Made by a program: the position numbers and the translations under genes
Source of the DNA: Campylorhamphus procurvoides
Lineage: Eukaryota; Chordata; Aves; Passeriformes; Dendrocolaptidae
NCBI GenBank assembly: GCA_013396655.1
Contig: WBMV01004887.1
Span: forward strand, 935,978 to 999,977
DNA: 64,000 bases
Reading direction: 5' to 3'
Shown here: positions 1 through 26,281 of the stretch, piece by piece
Position numbering within the stretch: the stretch's first letter is position 1
How the letters are laid out: the number at the start of each line of letters is the position of its first letter
The notes under the pieces: model-generated
What the model was told of the DNA's origin: nothing
The model's database searches: none
What the model saw: the letters and a program-made list of their open reading frames with translations, nothing else

Positions 1-110
1 TGCTGTAGCTGAACTGTTGGTTGGATTAAACAACAGGAGCTGAACTGGAGATTTTTAGCAGCCTTGCTAGTTCATGTCCTTCACCATGTTTTGCCTGAGT
101 GTTCCATCAC

Positions 111-118
111 TGTAAATA
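111..118 (+). promoter_or_regulatory. Possible Pumilio response element
   Basis: TGTAAATA matches the UGUANAUA consensus bound by PUM1/PUM2 in 3' UTRs. It is a single 8-mer that could arise by chance and only means something if this region is transcribed as UTR. Confidence 0.2.
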
Positions 119-751
119 CCAGTGTTGCTTAATTTTACCAAAGTTCCCCTGCAGCAGATAATAGGAAACAGGTCCATTTTATGGTGACTCGCGAAGCAGA
201 GCTTTGCCTACAGTAGACTTCAAGAGTCTGTCTACATTGCTGTTAAAACTGAGTCCAGGTCCTGTTTAAAATACAGCTCTCTATTCTGGGGTGTTAGTGA
301 CTTTAAACTTCTGTGATGTAGTGACTATAGCTTCTAATCCTTGTATGAAAAGTGATTTAAGGTTTCATCTGTGCTACAAAAAGCACCACAGCTCCTGGTG
401 GTTTGAAGCCTGTTTTTAAAACTTGCTAGGCCATGATAGATGCCGTTTCAGCTGTAGGAGACAACATCATTTGCATCCATGGTTTGCCTGCGTGTTGCTT
501 TTCACTGAGCTATGCAGGAAAGCTTTTCTCTAGAAGTCTCCCAGAGTCCTGTGCTATATAAGCAAGCTTCTAGTAAATTAAGTGCCCTCTGCGAAAGAGC
601 CATTTTTGCCCGGTATGTGTGACAGTTGGGACTGGTGACATTCAGCAGTGTTAGGGTTCCTGTTAACTTTGTAGCGAGAAAGGGAGTTTTTTTTGTCTTG
701 ACTCTGACAGCCTTTCTGTAAATCAGTACACAGCACTCCAGGGAAAAAGAG

Positions 752-803
752 AAAAAAAAAAAAAAAAAAAAAAAAAAGGGAAAAAANAAAAAAAAAAAAA
801 AAA
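752..803. repeat. Poly(A) tract with an unresolved base
   Basis: Two A runs (752-777 and 781-803) separated by GGG, with an N at 787. The tract makes spurious polyphenylalanine frames on the minus strand. The N suggests its true length is not resolved in this assembly. Confidence 0.85.
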
Positions 804-3800
804 GGGAAGAATGCGTTGTGCCAGCCATTGTTAAGTATTTAAGTATTTTTGCAGCAAACATTCTTGACTGTGTTGGACGGAGGGGAAGAGACTGGATAAT
901 TTTGCATGAATGCGCAATAGAAGGAGGCGCTGCTTGGCAAGAAATGCCTCTTTTTTGGGTATTGGTGTGTGTTGTTACATTTGCAGAACTAACTTCCTCA
1001 TTTTTTTATGTTTGTTTTTCTTTTTTTAATTGAGAGAAAGTGGAAGCTCCTCTTGTTTCAGATGAAACACAACCAACCAGAAGTGAACATTTTCTTCATC
1101 ATTTACTGTTGAGCAGGTTGCACAGCTTGTTAAAATAGCTATTTTAGTGACATGATTATGATATTATGTGCTTTCTTTCCCCTCCCTCTCCCTGCCAGAT
1201 ATGGCTTACCCTTTCTATATAAGGCGCTGTGTGGGTTTTTTTGTTTTGTTTGGGGAACGTGTGGAGAAGAAGCAAAATGAAGTGAAAATGCAAGCCAAGG
1301 TAGAACAGCCTTACTTTAGGGGGTAGCCTTACAACAGAGCTTTATAGTGAGTGTGCTGTATTCCAAAATATGTAAGCCAAAAACAAAAAAAGCATTCATT
1401 TATGCAAAAAAAAAAATAAAAGAGGTGTTGGAAGACTTCTTTAATATGTACCTTCTAAAGGTGGAGTAAGGTCTCACCAAGTGATACGTTATTGTGATAC
1501 TTCTTGCTGGGTCAGTAGGAATGGGTCAGGGTATAAGCGCTTAACATTTTCCTCCTATGTTTTTACAAGCAGTAAGTTAAATGTGGTATTTATGAATGTG
1601 CCTTTGTGAGTATAGTGACTGTCTAATTGAGGAGACCACTTGGGCTGGAGGGGAGACAATGGTCAATTTATTCTTTTAAGAGGTCAGGCATTGAGATTGC
1701 AGCCCACTGGTCCCTTCTGACAAGAATCATCTTTGGGCTGGTCTCTACACTGCACAATACGTATTCATATGTGGTAGAGATTGGGGTGGGGGGTGTGAAG
1801 GGATGTCATGTGATGCACAGAAGCTGTTGATAGTTTTAGACTAGTCTGCCGTTGCAGGTTCAGTTTGTATATGTATTATGTGGCTTCTCTTTATGTTTGT
1901 GTGCATGAGTGTGAGTGTGTGTAGCTTTGGTTTTTTGTAAGCACTGGATAATTGAAACACAGTGATGTTTGGGACAAATTTATACGTGTAGAGAAGATGA
2001 TGTTTTGTAGCTTCTGTTAAATAGTGGGTGCAGGCACACTTTTACCCTCTCTGCCCGTGTCTTGATAAGCAAAACAGGAAATTTTTTTTTCAACCCTTCA
2101 ACTTCCAGCACACTTAATGTTGCCATTTAAATGAACAGGGTATTACACAAGAAGAAAAAATGTTTTTGAAATGGTGAGGTAGAAGTGTTTAAAAGGAAAA
2201 AAAAATCTGAAGTAATTTTTTGTTTCTTCAAAGCTGTTTGTAGCTAAACATGGGAATCTGCAGTGTCTCCTTCCATTTGTTTTTTTTCTCTAATAATTCA
2301 CCTCTTCGTCCCACCCAAAACATGAGGTGTACAAGATCAAGAGCTGTTGTTGTAGCCCTTCGTAATTCCCACCCTGAAAAGAAACTCCAATGGGATCCCT
2401 CAGCTCTCTTCAGGAAGACAAAGAGAGGAGAGACTCTGCAGTTTTCTTTGCTTCGCTCTCATTCCTCTCTAATGGCCTTGAAATGTATTATTATGCAAAT
2501 GTGAATTTTGATACTGAACTTAAGAAGAGGTTGTTTGTTCTTTTTTCAAAAAAAAAAAAGGTCCCATATGTGGTCAGCATTGCTTCTTTATTTTGTAAGT
2601 GAATTGTAAACTATGCATTCTGCAAAGGGGGTGTAGGGGAGAAAGATCTTTGCTAAACTGTTGAGGAGTTTCTGTGTCCATGGTATATCCATTATAGTTT
2701 GGGGAAGTGGGGAGGTGATGACTTTGAAATAAGAAGGAATTGATAAGAAGCTCTCTTTGTCAGACGTTGGCCGATAGGTAACTGGGCAGAGATTTGAAAA
2801 ACTAATGTTGACTGCAAAACAAAATCAACTCAGCCTCACACAGGGTTGTGAATTCTTGCCACGCAGTGTTAACCCAGAGCCGAAAGGGTGAGTGGAACAC
2901 CAGCTCTACCTGGGGAACTATCTACCGCCTCCTGTGTTCTGGCCCTTGTTAAACTCAGGAAACATGGTGCCACAGGCACTGTCTTTTTTTGGATTTACTA
3001 CTAGTTTTCCATCGCAACAGTCCTTGTGCTCTTCCAGGAGAATTGGAACACAGCTGGTCCTTGATATCTACACTTCCTTCTCCTTCAAGTTTTCTTTGCT
3101 GCTGTTTCTGGCACAGCTCATACAGTGACAGTGCAGCCGTGGACAAGATGGTGGAGATGGTACTTACATTCTAGTGCTGTTCAAAGCCTGACTATGAGGA
3201 CTGCGTTTTTTCAACATCTGTAGCTACCAGTGCTTTGTTGTCTGGTGTTACTACTAGTGACTTAGCATTAATGTTGGCAGTGTGTGAAATTTTAGGGAAG
3301 ATGGATGAATAGGTCCTCTCTATTTAAAAAAAATCCTATTTTTGCTATGAGGTGATACCGTAATGGTCATAAAAAAGGATTTACTTCCTCACATCTCCAA
3401 AATGCACTCATTGTGAATTATGTGTGTTCCTTGAAGCTTGCTGAGTTTCCAGGAATAGTCTCCTCAGAAAAATGTAGATCTCATTGCCCTCACTGTCACT
3501 GTAATAGGGACCTTTTGACTTGACTTTTTCCTTTGTCCATGGTGAACCATGGTACCTGCATTATCCTTGGCATTATTTTAGGTGTAATATCATAAACTGA
3601 GAGATTATCCTGCCTGTATTCAGTGTTTTCATGCAGCAGTTTTATTTTTGTTGACATTCACAGTACTGTAATAAGTAATAGACTTGATGATCACTCTCAC
3701 ATCTGTGCCTGCCTTGCAGATGTGATCTTATCAGGGTTCCACTCTGTCAGATTGCCTTTAAAAAAAAGAAAAGGAAAAAAATATAAAAATCTGAAGTTTG

Positions 3801-3928
3801 AACTCACTCACTAAAATACCTCGTGGTACATTTTCCCTTCTGATGTAACCTTCTTAAATCTTACCTTTTCTTCTAAACTTGCTGGGCTTTTATTTCCATC
3901 TGTTATCTCCTTTCTAAAGATGTTTGAA

Positions 3929-4152
3929 GTAGTGGTTTTGAGCACAGGACCCAAAGCTTGGAACTCCTGATTTCTAACATTGGCCATTACTCTTCTCTTG
4001 CCTTGGGCAAGTCATTTAACTACTTTGCCTTTGTTTTTTCATCTGTAAAACGGGGTTGTTAATAATACTTACCTACCTCACAGGGGTTTTGTGAGGATAA
4101 AGTAGTAATGTTTGTAAAGTGCTTTAAAGAAAAAAGCATGATAGAAGTATTA
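3929..4152 (+). mobile_element. Ancient MIR / CORE-type SINE
   Basis: This stretch follows the MIR family consensus, as I know it, over about 220 bases. A 5' part resembles 'gtggttttgagcac'. The core has CCTTGGGCAAGTCATTTAAC (4001-4020), TTTTTTCATCTGTAAAACGG (4034-4053) and the block 4054-4103 around CTTACCTACCTCA. The 3' end (GTAAAGTGCTTTAAAG, then a tail ending AGTATTATG) resembles the MIR3 subtype. Such elements are scarce and badly decayed in birds, so the preservation is notable. The family call comes from recalled consensus, not a search. Confidence 0.75.
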
Positions 4153-6188
4153 TGAGGTTTTCACAGCAAATTCTTGCTCGTTCTTTTTACATTGTTTGAT
4201 TGTGTGGAGGGAGATAACCCTTTTTCTTTTCCTTAATTATTAAAGCCATCAGACACGTAGATCCTAAATTATAGAAGTTGGAGATTCAGTTACTTGTACT
4301 CCTTGTTCTTTATGCCTGTTTCCTTCTCCTGCTCTATTTTATATAGTTGTGCCAGTGTTGCTACAGGTCACTTATCTCTAGTACTTTTAGATAAGCTTCA
4401 AAACTGAAGTACTTTGAGCTTGCTGCTTCTTTCACCAGATCACCAAATCAGAATAAGTTTATGTACTTTTCCCTGCCGTCAAATAGCAATTTTGGTAATG
4501 TCATCTTTTGAGTAGATACATCTTTTCCTACCATCAGGAAGGGGGAGGTGGTGGTGTGTAGTTTCAGAGAGGGGACTGTAAGATGAAGAACCTTGCTACT
4601 TTGTGCTGCTGCTCCAGGGATAAAGGGCAGAGTAGCTTTCTGTCTCCTTCCCTGAGTTAATTTCATTGTGTTACCAGTCACACTTCAAATGCAGTGTCTC
4701 TTCTTGTCCACAATATACAGAAGCCATCACCTGCCAATAAAATGTAGGAACAGAGGGAATGATAGTAGATGCTGCTTGTGTATATGCCTTACAGCTCTCC
4801 CAGAATGTCTCTGGGAGAGTGGTGGGGGAAGAGGTCTTCATTGGGTAAATCCCACAGCTGTCAGGGAACCTCTGCTACTTTCTCCCCTCTCAGTCACATG
4901 GTCGCTGCTTCTTCTTTCTTGGATGTGCGTCTCAGGGATGTGCATATGAGCCCATGCCTTTCAAAATCTGGCATTTGAAATACCAAGAATATGGTTTCTA
5001 TACCTGAAACCTTCCTGTCTGACACTCCCTGGTCCTCTCTGTCCTGCATTGCTCCCCGTGGCCTTAGGAACATCTCTCCACTGTTGCCCTGTGCCACCCT
5101 CTCCATCTCTGCCAGTAATCAAGGTGAAGTGTGTACAGTGATTCTGCAGAAAAAGAAGCTGAAATGCCATGTGGGATTTATACACATCTCTACCTTAGAT
5201 TTTTGCCACATCTGCTCTAAAGCATGCAGAACATCTGATGCACAGTGCTTTTTCTTTCTCATCTAGAAATCAGAACAAACAGCAGTATGACTCTGATGAT
5301 AGTAATTCTGTAATGTTTACTTTGAATTAAATGCTAAGTATTTCCCCAGAGAACCAAAAAAACACCCCCACCTTGTAACAAAAGTAACCAAATCTAATCT
5401 TTCTGGGGGCGGGGAGAAGGAGAGGAGGAAAAGCAGTGATAGGGGAGCCTTCTGATCTATTTTCATCTCCACTGCTTGGCTGGAGATATGAGATGCTGCT
5501 TTGAGTTCCACAAACATAAGGGATTATGTTTACAAAGGTAAATGCCTTCTACCTGTTCAGGAAACTGGCTACTGGTGGGCGTCAGGAGTTTGGCGAGTTT
5601 CTTCTCTTCATTGCAAATAAGTAATGGGAGAAGGGTGTGTCTGGAAGAGAAATAGATTCATTTCATCTAGTCTTCTTGGTAAAATAATGCCACCTCCCTC
5701 TCTCCCTGTGGAATGGAGGACTGAGGTGGCAGAACACAAAATCGATGATGTCCAATATGGCTGGATTAGAAAAGGCAGCTTTTCTACTTTGCACATAAAT
5801 AGGTAACAGGAAGGTACAGCTCAAGTCCTCTTGCCTGAAACACTGTCCCCCAGAAACAGACGTTGTAATAATAAAAATAGTGGCTGTGTGTATATTGATG
5901 CTATTTGCAAGTTACCTGTAAGTGTTTATTTTTTTTCTTATACTTGAAACAGCTTCCTTTGCTGAACTCTTACCTTAGTTCTGGTTTCTCCCCTCCTTCT
6001 ATAGTGCACAGTGAAGAAAATTACAGGACAAATAGGGGAGAATGTAGAGGAGGTGACACAATGTCTTGCATATCCAGGATTCATCTTACTTTCCATCCCA
6101 CGTTCTCAAGAGATGTTTAAACTTCCTAAGGGTTTTCCATGGACACAGAAACTCAGCACTTTAGAAGGTGCTCTTGTATGGCTGGCTG

Positions 6189-6199
6189 CCCCCCCCCCC
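6189..6199. repeat. C11 homopolymer
   Basis: Eleven consecutive C residues in otherwise AT-rich sequence. No function is apparent. Confidence 0.8.
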
Positions 6200-6648
6200 T
6201 TTTCCTCCTTTTCTATATTTTTATTTTACTTTTAGTATAGTGGTACTTAAGATCACTGGTTCACTTAAAAAGAAAAAAACCAATAAGATGTTTAAACTCT
6301 ACTAATGTACAAATAAGCTGAAATGTTGCATTTTATGTGTATTTTTGCCATAGCAGGTACTGTATTTCTCATGCTGGATTTAGAAAAAAAAAGAAAAAAA
6401 AGAAAAAACAAACAAAAGGGTGATGTTTTATTGGAGTGTGACAAGTTAAAGAGTAATAAGGAATTAAGTCGTCGTCATTTCATTGAAACTGAGAGATGGT
6501 GTAATACTTATATAAGTTTTCTGAAGGTTTTTTTTTTGCTTTTAAACAGCTTTTTTCGTTTTTATTTTATTTTTTTTGAAAGATATGATTGTATTATGTG
6601 CAACTCAGTTGCTTACATTATAACTACAAACTATTTTTGGGTTCCTGG

Positions 6649-6712
6649 AAAAAAAAAAAACGAAACAAAAAAAAGAAAAAAACGGAAAAAGAAAAAAGAC
6701 AAAAAAAAAGAC
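6649..6712. repeat. A-rich low-complexity tract
   Basis: Purine-rich A/G/C-interrupted A runs just before the AATAAA at 6714. A similar tract lies at 6384-6418. Confidence 0.7.
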
Positions 6713-6713
6713 T

Positions 6714-6719
6714 AATAAA
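6714..6719 (+). terminator. Candidate distal poly(A) signal of the upstream gene
   Basis: AATAAA lies at the exact switch from A/T-rich sequence to the ADSL CpG island. TGTGTTTGG and a GT-rich stretch (6720-6780) follow and could be the downstream element. If used, the upstream transcript ends within about 250 bases of the ADSL start codon. Confidence 0.45.
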
Positions 6720-6805
6720 TGTGTTTGGCTGCTAAGCATTTAAAGCTCGTGTTTTCGGCCCCTTTTTGTGTGTCCGTCCGTCCGTGCCGGGGCCGCGCCC
6801 TCCGC

Positions 6806-6821
6806 CCGCCAGGGGGCGCCA
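6806..6821 (+). promoter_or_regulatory. CTCF-like binding motif at the ADSL promoter
   Basis: CCGCCAGGGGGCGCCA is close to the CTCF core CCASYAGGGGGCGCYR. It sits between the presumed end of the upstream transcript and the ADSL start. Confidence 0.6.
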
Positions 6822-6910
6822 CCCGCGGGGCCGGGCCCGCTCAGGGCCGGGGCGGGGTCACCGCACCGCTTTTATCCCGCACCGCCCGCACCAGCCCCAC
6901 TATCCAGCAC

Positions 6911-6950
6911 TGTCCCGCCTTATTCCGCGTTATCCCGCGTTGTCCCGCAC
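6911..6950 (+). repeat. Four tandem 10-bp TCCCGC units upstream of ADSL ATG
   Basis: Consecutive decamers TGTCCCGCCT, TATTCCGCGT, TATCCCGCGT and TGTCCCGCAC, with an isolated fifth relative TTTATCCCGC at 6871-6880. The TCCCGC core resembles an E2F half-site. The 10-bp spacing puts each core on nearly the same face of the helix. The array probably lies in or beside the 5' UTR. Confidence 0.7.
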
Positions 6951-6963
6951 CGCCGGCGCTGCC

Positions 6964-22997
<16,034 letters not shown>

Positions 22998-23032
22998 GTA
23001 TAGCCTGCAATGGTGTGTGGGTACAAGAAGAT

Positions 23033-23038
23033 AATAAA
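23033..23038 (+). terminator. ADSL: ADSL poly(A) signal
   Basis: AATAAA 36 bases after the TAG stop. Use of this signal gives a very short 3' UTR of roughly 60 bases. A GT-rich stretch follows at 23066-23085. Confidence 0.8.
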
Positions 23039-23059
23039 AGCCTAATAGACCCAGATCTA

Positions 23060-24048
23060 TTTACCGTGTCATGTTATTTTGGTTCTCTGCAGTGCCTTTA
23101 ACCCCCAGAGTTTACAGCCACCTTGATTCCAGGTGGGCTTTTCATTCTTTGTCTACTCTTTAGTCAAGTCTCCATTTATAGTGTGCTGAGTTACTGCGAA
23201 ACACTCAGTTGTGACAAGGTAACTTTATCACAGCACCTTTCATTGGCCTCTTATAGAGCGCTACCAGCTGTCGAAGAGCAGTGCCAGGTGCTGCCTGACA
23301 TTCATGTAGGACTGACATGTTGAAGAGTGGGATAGGGGCAACTGAGCCCACTCACATTTCATTCTTATTCATCGACTCTGAAACTTTCTCCACAGGTGTC
23401 TCAAAAGGTGATAAAAGTTTGTCCTGGCTTTCAGAGTACTGTGATTTGGGGAGCAAATAGGCCAAAATAGTAGAAATAATGCAAGGGAGAGGCCATGTGA
23501 CTTCTTGGCTCATCAAATTGGTGGTCCTTTAGTGCCCCCATCCTAGTTTAATACTGTACCTCTGGCTCTGTAGTTTCTGCAAATTGTATTTAGAGATGTG
23601 GGTTAGGAACCAGCCATTGTGATTTGGCTGTGATTGTGGTCCTTGGCTGTAGGTGATTGGTAGTGAATGGTCAGTGGATTCTGGCATTTGAAAGTTGATC
23701 TCTACTACAAGTTTTTTCTGATAAGGAAAGGAAAAAGATACTGGAATTCATTAGATGCCAGAGAAATCCAAGAGCTTTGATTTTATTTCTGACATAAATG
23801 TTCTGGTTTGTAATGTCTGCTTTACTGGACATTCAGTATTGGACCAAATTCTTCTCCCTTTGATTTAAACTGGAATGGTTCCTTACCTCTTCTTGCAGTG
23901 TTATTACATCACAGACCATTTCTTCTGCATCAGTGCTATAAAATGCCCTCTTTTGCTTCTCATTTGTTCAGACCTTCAGAGATGACAATCAGGATTACCT
24001 GTTGATTTTTGAAGTATGATTGCTGGAAAGAATTAAGAAAAGCAGAAC
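23060..24048. other. Intergenic DNA between ADSL and the LTR
   Basis: No gene or repeat recognised. Confidence 0.5.
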
Positions 24049-24681
24049 TGTCGGCGGAGGGTGCACGCCGACACAATGCCGAGTCGCAGGCCCGAGGGGG
24101 AAGGATAGCGAAAAAAGGGAGGAGACGAGACACGGGGTTGTGGCTGCAGCCAACGAGAACAAAAACTCCAGGTTTATTGAGAGAGCATCAGACTCATATA
24201 CCCTCGGTAAGGGAAGGTTCTGGAAAAAGGGGCGGAGTTGAGGGATTGACAACTTGGAAGAGGGGTATGATTGGGTAAAGGGGAAGGACTCCGCCTCCGG
24301 GGCGTAACAATAGGAGGGGCTAAGGGAGTGGTCTACCCGATATGGCAAGGCCTACGTGCCGTTGCCACGGGCGACCAAGGAGCCAATGTTAGTTGTACCC
24401 GAGCCCGGGAAACAGCTAACCAATGGGGAACTGTCGCTGAGGGAGAAAATTGAGGGAGAACTGGGGTACAACCAATAGGAACATTTGGAATAATGACAAC
24501 TGGGTGACTATTCTAATACAACACGTTAACTAACTCTAATCACAACATTAACGTTGGCATCTTCTCTCTGAAGGCAAATCTTGGGCTTCAAGTCTCTCAC
24601 ACTCCTGTCTCCTCTTCTGTCTTGATCTCTGCCGGGGTTCTGCTTCTCCGCCACATAACGTACGAGTCCCTGACTCCCACA
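24049..24681 (-). mobile_element. Solo LTR of an endogenous retrovirus
   Basis: Read on the minus strand, this 633-bp block begins TGTGGGAGTCAGG and ends GCCGACA, the TG...CA ends of a retroviral LTR. In order it has inverted CCAAT boxes (ATTGG near 24475 and 24422), a TATA box GGGTATATGAG (about 24203-24193), AATAAA (24178-24173) only about 20 bases after the TATA, and a GC-rich U5-like end. CpG and GC content exceed the flanks, suggesting a fairly young insertion. No primer-binding site adjoins the U5 end and no viral gene is present, so it is a solo LTR. A clean target-site duplication is not visible, and an N sits exactly at the outer U3 edge (24682). The family was not identified. Confidence 0.85.
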
Positions 24682-24682
24682 N

Positions 24683-25389
24683 GAAAGAAGTTACCTGATG
24701 TCCTTGAGGCCATCATTGTTTAAAGAGGATTTCAAAATACAGTTTTAATGAGGCTTGTCTGTATTAAGTAGTCAGAGCAATGGGAAGCTTCAGGTCATGA
24801 TTTCCCTTCATTGAGATTGCTCTGGCTTTATGTTGCCCCTGGATTATGGCATTCAAAATGTCTCAAATATTTCTGAGTTTTATGGTGTTTAATACATTTT
24901 GCCTGCTTGTGCTATTAATATTTAATTTGCCATCTGTTTGGAAAGGATAACTAGTAGAACACTGGTAATTTTCAGACTATTGCTCAAACAGATAGCCAAG
25001 AAAGAAAACAGGCACAGGTGGAAGTCCTCCTTTTTTGGTCGTCTTTCCTCCTCAAAAAAACCCAATCAAACTGTGCAGAGAAGAGAATCAGCTAATGTAT
25101 CTTTGCTCATCTGGAAATAAATTTTTGTGCTAGGCAGAGGCTCACCACTTGTGAGCTGGTGGACTTGTTTTCCTGGAAGTCTAAAACAAATAACAATGGC
25201 ACAGAGAAAATGTCAGCCTCTTAGAAAACTGGCATGATAAAGAGATCCTCTAAGAGACTTCTTGGTTTGGGACCTGGCTTGCTTTCTGGTGGAGCTGGCA
25301 GTGACCAGCTGAAGATGTAGTTCCTCCCTCTCCTTCACTGGTGGGAGCAGGTCACCAAGCAGTGCTCCAGGAGCAGCTCTTGCCTGTAC
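24683..25389. other. Intergenic DNA between LTR and CR1
   Basis: No gene recognised. The last 70 bases may already be diverged CR1. Confidence 0.5.
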
Positions 25390-25912
25390 AGCTCTCGATT
25401 ATCCCCTTGTACTCAGCACTGATGAGGCCACACCTTGGGTTCTGTGTCCAGTCCTGGGCCCCTCAGTTCAGGAAGGACATTGGGATGCTGGAATGGGTCC
25501 AGAGAAAGGCAACGAGGCTGGTGAAGGGTCTGGAGCATAAGCCTTACAGGGAGTGGCTGAAGGAGCTGGGGTTGTTTAGCCTGGAGAAGAGGAGGGTTAT
25601 CTGAAGAGCCATCTGAAAGGAGGTAATGGCCAGGTGGGGGCCAGCCTTCTCTCCGAGGCAACTAGCAATAGGATGAGAGGACACAGGAGGTTTAGGTTGG
25701 CCCTTAGAAGGAATTTCTTCGTACAAAGAGTGATTAGACACTAGAATGGGCTGCCCAGGGAAGTGTTTGTGTCCCCATGCCCAGAGTTGTTTAAGGAAAG
25801 ACTCGACAGATCACTGAGTGCCACGGTCTAGTTGATGTGGTGGTGTTCACTCATAGGCTGGAATCGGTGATCTCAGAGGTCTTTTCCAACCCAGTTGGCT
25901 CTGTGATTCTGT
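25390..25912 (+). mobile_element. CR1 LINE 3' end with reverse-transcriptase C-terminal remnant
   Basis: The longest CR1 of the window. Frame 25395-25604 still reads [34 protein letters not shown] and [13 protein letters not shown], the C-terminal part of CR1 ORF2. Stops then interrupt the frame (for example after RRVI). The element ends GATCTCAGAGGTCTTTTCC...GTGATTCTGTG. It is 5'-truncated and dead. It lies about 90 bases from the assembly gap at the SGSM3 promoter. Confidence 0.93.
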
Positions 25913-26000
25913 GCCTAATCCCACTTCTGCATGCTTCTGGCCCGTGCCTGTGTCTGTCCGCTATTTGGAGGGGATATTCCGGACCACCACCACCACCTCC
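25899..26000 (+). repeat. 102-bp exact duplicate, copy A
   Basis: Identical to 26180-26281 (offset 281). It runs from the CR1 tail CTCTGTGATTCTG to CACCACCACCTCC and is followed by TT and a 13-base N gap. As it continues the CR1 without a break, this is probably the true location. Confidence 0.95.
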
Positions 26001-26002
26001 TT

Positions 26003-26015
26003 NNNNNNNNNNNNN
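26003..26015. other. Assembly gap (13 N)
   Basis: Thirteen Ns inside the GC-rich SGSM3 promoter region. Further single Ns lie at 26179 and 26282. Confidence 0.99.
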
Positions 26016-26083
26016 CCGCCTCCCCTTGCCCCCCCCTCCCCGCCTACAGCCCCCAGTGTGCCCCGCGCCGCCGCCCCTCTCCC

Positions 26084-26093
26084 GCGCATGCGC
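26084..26093. promoter_or_regulatory. NRF1 site
   Basis: The palindromic core GCGCATGCGC, followed by CTGCGCAGCGC, matches the NRF1 consensus YGCGCAYGCGCR. NRF1 sites are typical of TATA-less CpG-island promoters. Confidence 0.65.
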
Positions 26094-26160
26094 CTGCGCA
26101 GCGCCGTGCGGGGCCGGCGGGTCGGGCCGGGCCGGGCGCCCGCCCTGAGGGGAGCGGTGG

Positions 26161-26178
26161 CAGCAGCAGCAGCAGCAG
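26161..26178 (+). repeat. (CAG)6 run cut by an N
   Basis: Six CAG units end directly at the N at 26179, so the true length is unknown. It probably lies in the SGSM3 5' UTR. Confidence 0.7.
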
Positions 26179-26179
26179 N

Positions 26180-26281
26180 CTCTGTGATTCTGTGCCTAAT
26201 CCCACTTCTGCATGCTTCTGGCCCGTGCCTGTGTCTGTCCGCTATTTGGAGGGGATATTCCGGACCACCACCACCACCTCC
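26180..26281 (+). repeat. 102-bp exact duplicate, copy B
   Basis: Perfect copy of 25899-26000 bounded by single Ns at 26179 and 26282. It places a CR1 tail inside CpG-island sequence. This is best read as a misplaced gap-fill piece rather than genomic duplication. Confidence 0.9.

Larger units (their letters stand above)
1..6740 (+). other. TNRC6B: Probable TNRC6B 3' untranslated region
   Basis: About 6.7 kb of AT-rich sequence with no open frame that looks like a protein. In amniotes the gene upstream of ADSL on the same strand is TNRC6B, a GW182-family scaffold that links Argonaute to CCR4-NOT deadenylases and whose mRNA has a very long 3' UTR. The stretch has several AATAAA hexamers (1415-1420, 4736-4741, 5870-5875, 6714-6719), the last immediately before the ADSL CpG island. 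The identity rests on synteny, since no TNRC6B codon lies in the window. It could instead be partly intergenic. Confidence 0.45.

Noticed and set aside
502..861. 119-codon minus-strand frame with long Phe runs
   Set aside because: It is created by the poly(A) tract at 752-803 and includes an N.
5527..6364. 8-mer matches to miR-30 (5527), miR-26 (5941), miR-17 (6156) and miR-101 (3663 and 6357) seeds in the presumed TNRC6B UTR
   Set aside because: With roughly a hundred conserved seed families, about ten such matches are expected by chance in 6.7 kb. Without conservation data they are not evidence.
23531..23550. Weak CTCF-like sequence (minus strand) downstream of ADSL
   Set aside because: GGGGGCACTA matches one half, but two core positions before it are wrong. 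A similar weak case at 36331-36350 has an extra G.
24009..24453. Open frames inside the LTR
   Set aside because: They are short, overlap regulatory LTR sequence and resemble no retroviral protein.
24049..24682. Possibility of an internal retroviral region next to the LTR
   Set aside because: The U5-side flank shows no tRNA primer-binding site and no gag-like frame, and the other flank begins ordinary sequence after the N.
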